From JAWWPY01 sp964412845 (lineage in GTDB: Bacteria; Actinomycetota; Actinomycetes; Streptosporangiales; Streptosporangiaceae): 7,146 nt of DNA. Under the pieces are notes generated by a model. The model saw only the letters and a list, made by a program, of their open reading frames with translations. It did not search any database and was not told where the DNA came from. Shown here piece after piece: positions 5,105-7,146 of the stretch (positions are counted from its first letter, which is position 1; every line of letters starts with the position of its first letter). The position numbers and the translations under genes were made by a program. The stretch lies in the NCBI GenBank assembly GCA_964412845.1, contig CAYPQM010000247.1:1-7146 (forward strand), read 5' to 3'.

Positions 5105-6212
5105 GCCGTCCGTCGATCCGGACGACCGCGTCACTCGCCGCCCGTGCGGTGGCGAATCCCGGCTTGATGACCGTGTTGATGATCCGTAGCCGCTGGTCGA
5201 AGTGGGCGAACGCGCTCTTCATCGCGTTGATCGTGAGCCATTCGATGTCCGACCAGCCGTAGCCGAAAACCTCCGCGAGCCGGGCGAACTCCGAAGACAG
5301 GCTCACCCCGCTCATCAGCCGGTTGTCGGTATTCACCGTCACCCGGAACGACAACTGGCGCAGCAGCCGGATCGGGTGAGTCTCGATCGATGTCGCCGCG
5401 CCGGTCTGCACATTCGAGGTCGGGCACATCTCCAGCGCGGTCCGCCGGTCCCTGACGTAGCTGGCCAGCCGGCCAAGCACCGCGGTGCCGTCCTGGGTGA
5501 CCCGGATGTCGTCCACGATCCGCACCCCGTGGCCGAGGCGCTCCGCGCCGCACCACTGCAGCGCCTCCCAGATGGACGGGAGCCCGAAACCCTCCCCGGC
5601 ATGGATCGTGATGTGGAAGTTCTCCCGCGCCACGTACTGGAACGCGTCGAGGTGCCGGGTCGGCGGGCTGCCCGCTTCGGCCCCGGCGATGTCGAATCCG
5701 ACCACGCCGTCATCGCGGTGCCGCACCGCGAGCTCGGCGATCTCCAGCGAGCGCGCAGCAGTACGCATCGCCGTGAGCAGGCCATACACCGTGATGCCCC
5801 GTCCGACGCTGCCGATGCGGAAGCCCTCAAGCACCGCAGCGACCACCTGTTCCAGGGTGAGCCCGCGGGCCACATGCAACTCAGGCGCGAATCGCACCTC
5901 GGCGTAGACCACCCCGTCGGCGGCGAGATCCTCAGCGCACTCGGCCGCCACCCGGGTCAGCGCCTCCGGGGTCTGCATGACCGCCACGGTGTGCTGGAAC
6001 GCGTCCAGGTAGTACTTGAGATGACCCCGGTTGGCACCCCGCCGCAGCCACCGGGCCACCTCCTCGACGTCGGCCGAGGGCAGCCGGTCATAGCCAATGT
6101 CACGGGCCAGTTCGACCACGGTGGCCGGCCGCAGGCCACCATCAAGGTGATCATGCAGCAACACCTTGGGAACCGCCCTGATCTCCTCAAGGGTCGGTGG
6201 CACGTTAGCCAT
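5097..6212 (-). CDS. add: adenosine deaminase
   Basis: This 371-residue zinc hydrolase deaminates adenosine and deoxyadenosine to inosine and deoxyinosine in the cytoplasm. The metal and catalytic signature is complete: LLHDHLDGGLRP near the N-terminus with zinc ligands His20 and His22, EVRFAPELH near 105-113, HAGEGFG at 204-210 with His204 and catalytic Glu207, RLGHGVRI with His228, EMCPTSN near 261-267, and VNTDN at 293-297 with zinc ligand Asp296. Classical enzymes have NTDD here; NTDN with RLMSG is, as I recall, common in the actinomycete subgroup. The length is normal. The frame stays open 83 codons upstream, but that part is antisense-like and overlaps deoA. I choose ATG at 6212, where the family N-terminus begins. 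GTG at 6218, ten bases from GGAG (6232-6229), is a possible start two codons earlier. It lies 55 bases after deoA and five bases before deoC, implying one transcript. Confidence 0.95.
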   Translation of the reverse strand: MANVPPTLEEIRAVPKVLLHDHLDGGLRPATVVELARDIGYDRLPSADVEEVARWLRRGANRGHLKYYLDAFQHTVAVMQTPEALTRVAAECAEDLAADGVVYAEVRFAPELHVARGLTLEQVVAAVLEGFRIGSVGRGITVYGLLTAMRTAARSLEIAELAVRHRDDGVVGFDIAGAEAGSPPTRHLDAFQYVARENFHITIHAGEGFGLPSIWEALQWCGAERLGHGVRIVDDIRVTQDGTAVLGRLASYVRDRRTALEMCPTSNVQTGAATSIETHPIRLLRQLSFRVTVNTDNRLMSGVSLSSEFARLAEVFGYGWSDIEWLTINAMKSAFAHFDQRLRIINTVIKPGFATARAASDAVVRIDGRRR

Positions 6213-6267
6213 TGTCACAGATGAGACGCTCCATGACGAGCGAGCCGGCCGCCGACGGGCCCCATGG

Positions 6268-7146
<879 letters not shown>

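Noticed and set aside
5202..6224. Long plus-strand open frames across add and deoC (5202-6224 and 4154-5167)
   Set aside because: They are antisense to genes with complete family motifs, are rich in Arg, Pro and Ser, and lack recognisable domains. High G+C keeps such frames open by chance.

Overview
The window has very high G+C and strong G/C preference at third codon positions. It uses GTG starts, a purine-rich Shine-Dalgarno and an XRE/NB-ARC/TPR regulator of the AfsR-like kind. All of this points to the chromosome of a filamentous actinomycete (Streptomyces, Streptosporangiales or a relative); I cannot name the species. I see no tRNA, rRNA, CRISPR array, insertion sequence or phage gene.

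Left part (1-1138). The window opens inside a plus-strand gene whose C-terminal part looks like the DUF4037 family. Facing its 3' end on the minus strand is a stretch of about 285 bases (roughly 673-958). It reads as coding in one frame, with a Gly/Ser/Ala-rich, pre-toxin-like composition, but has no convincing start and runs out of coding character before any effector domain. I call it a gene remnant. A 13-bp bulged hairpin (989-1020) then lies upstream of the next gene.

Centre (1139-3715). A large STAND-class regulator reads rightward: an N-terminal Cro/C1-type helix-turn-helix, an NB-ARC ATPase with Walker A, Walker B, GLPL-like and MHD motifs, and a C-terminal TPR array. The array keeps an exact 120-base period over about eight units. 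The gene carries a TTA leucine codon.

Intergenic region (3716-3984). Between convergent genes lies a strong GC hairpin, a likely bidirectional terminator. It runs directly into a second nested inverted-repeat structure. The last 135 bases show nothing I can support.

Right part (3985-7146, minus strand). Three nucleoside-catabolism genes are transcribed leftward in the order deoA (thymidine/pyrimidine-nucleoside phosphorylase, 5' end outside the window), add (adenosine deaminase), deoC (deoxyribose-phosphate aldolase). DeoA releases deoxyribose 1-phosphate from pyrimidine deoxynucleosides. After a phosphopentomutase step not encoded here, DeoC splits deoxyribose 5-phosphate into glyceraldehyde 3-phosphate and acetaldehyde. 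Add deaminates (deoxy)adenosine and so feeds purine nucleosides into the same route. The last codons and stop of add form the ribosome-binding site of deoC. The most unusual coding feature is in DeoC: five in-frame copies of a 15-base repeat, encoding LDHG(A/G), inserted in the catalytic barrel domain.

I did not find a clearly new multigene system. The strongest leads are the repeat-expanded DeoC, the phased TPR array in the STAND regulator, the toxin-like remnant and the compound intergenic structure.
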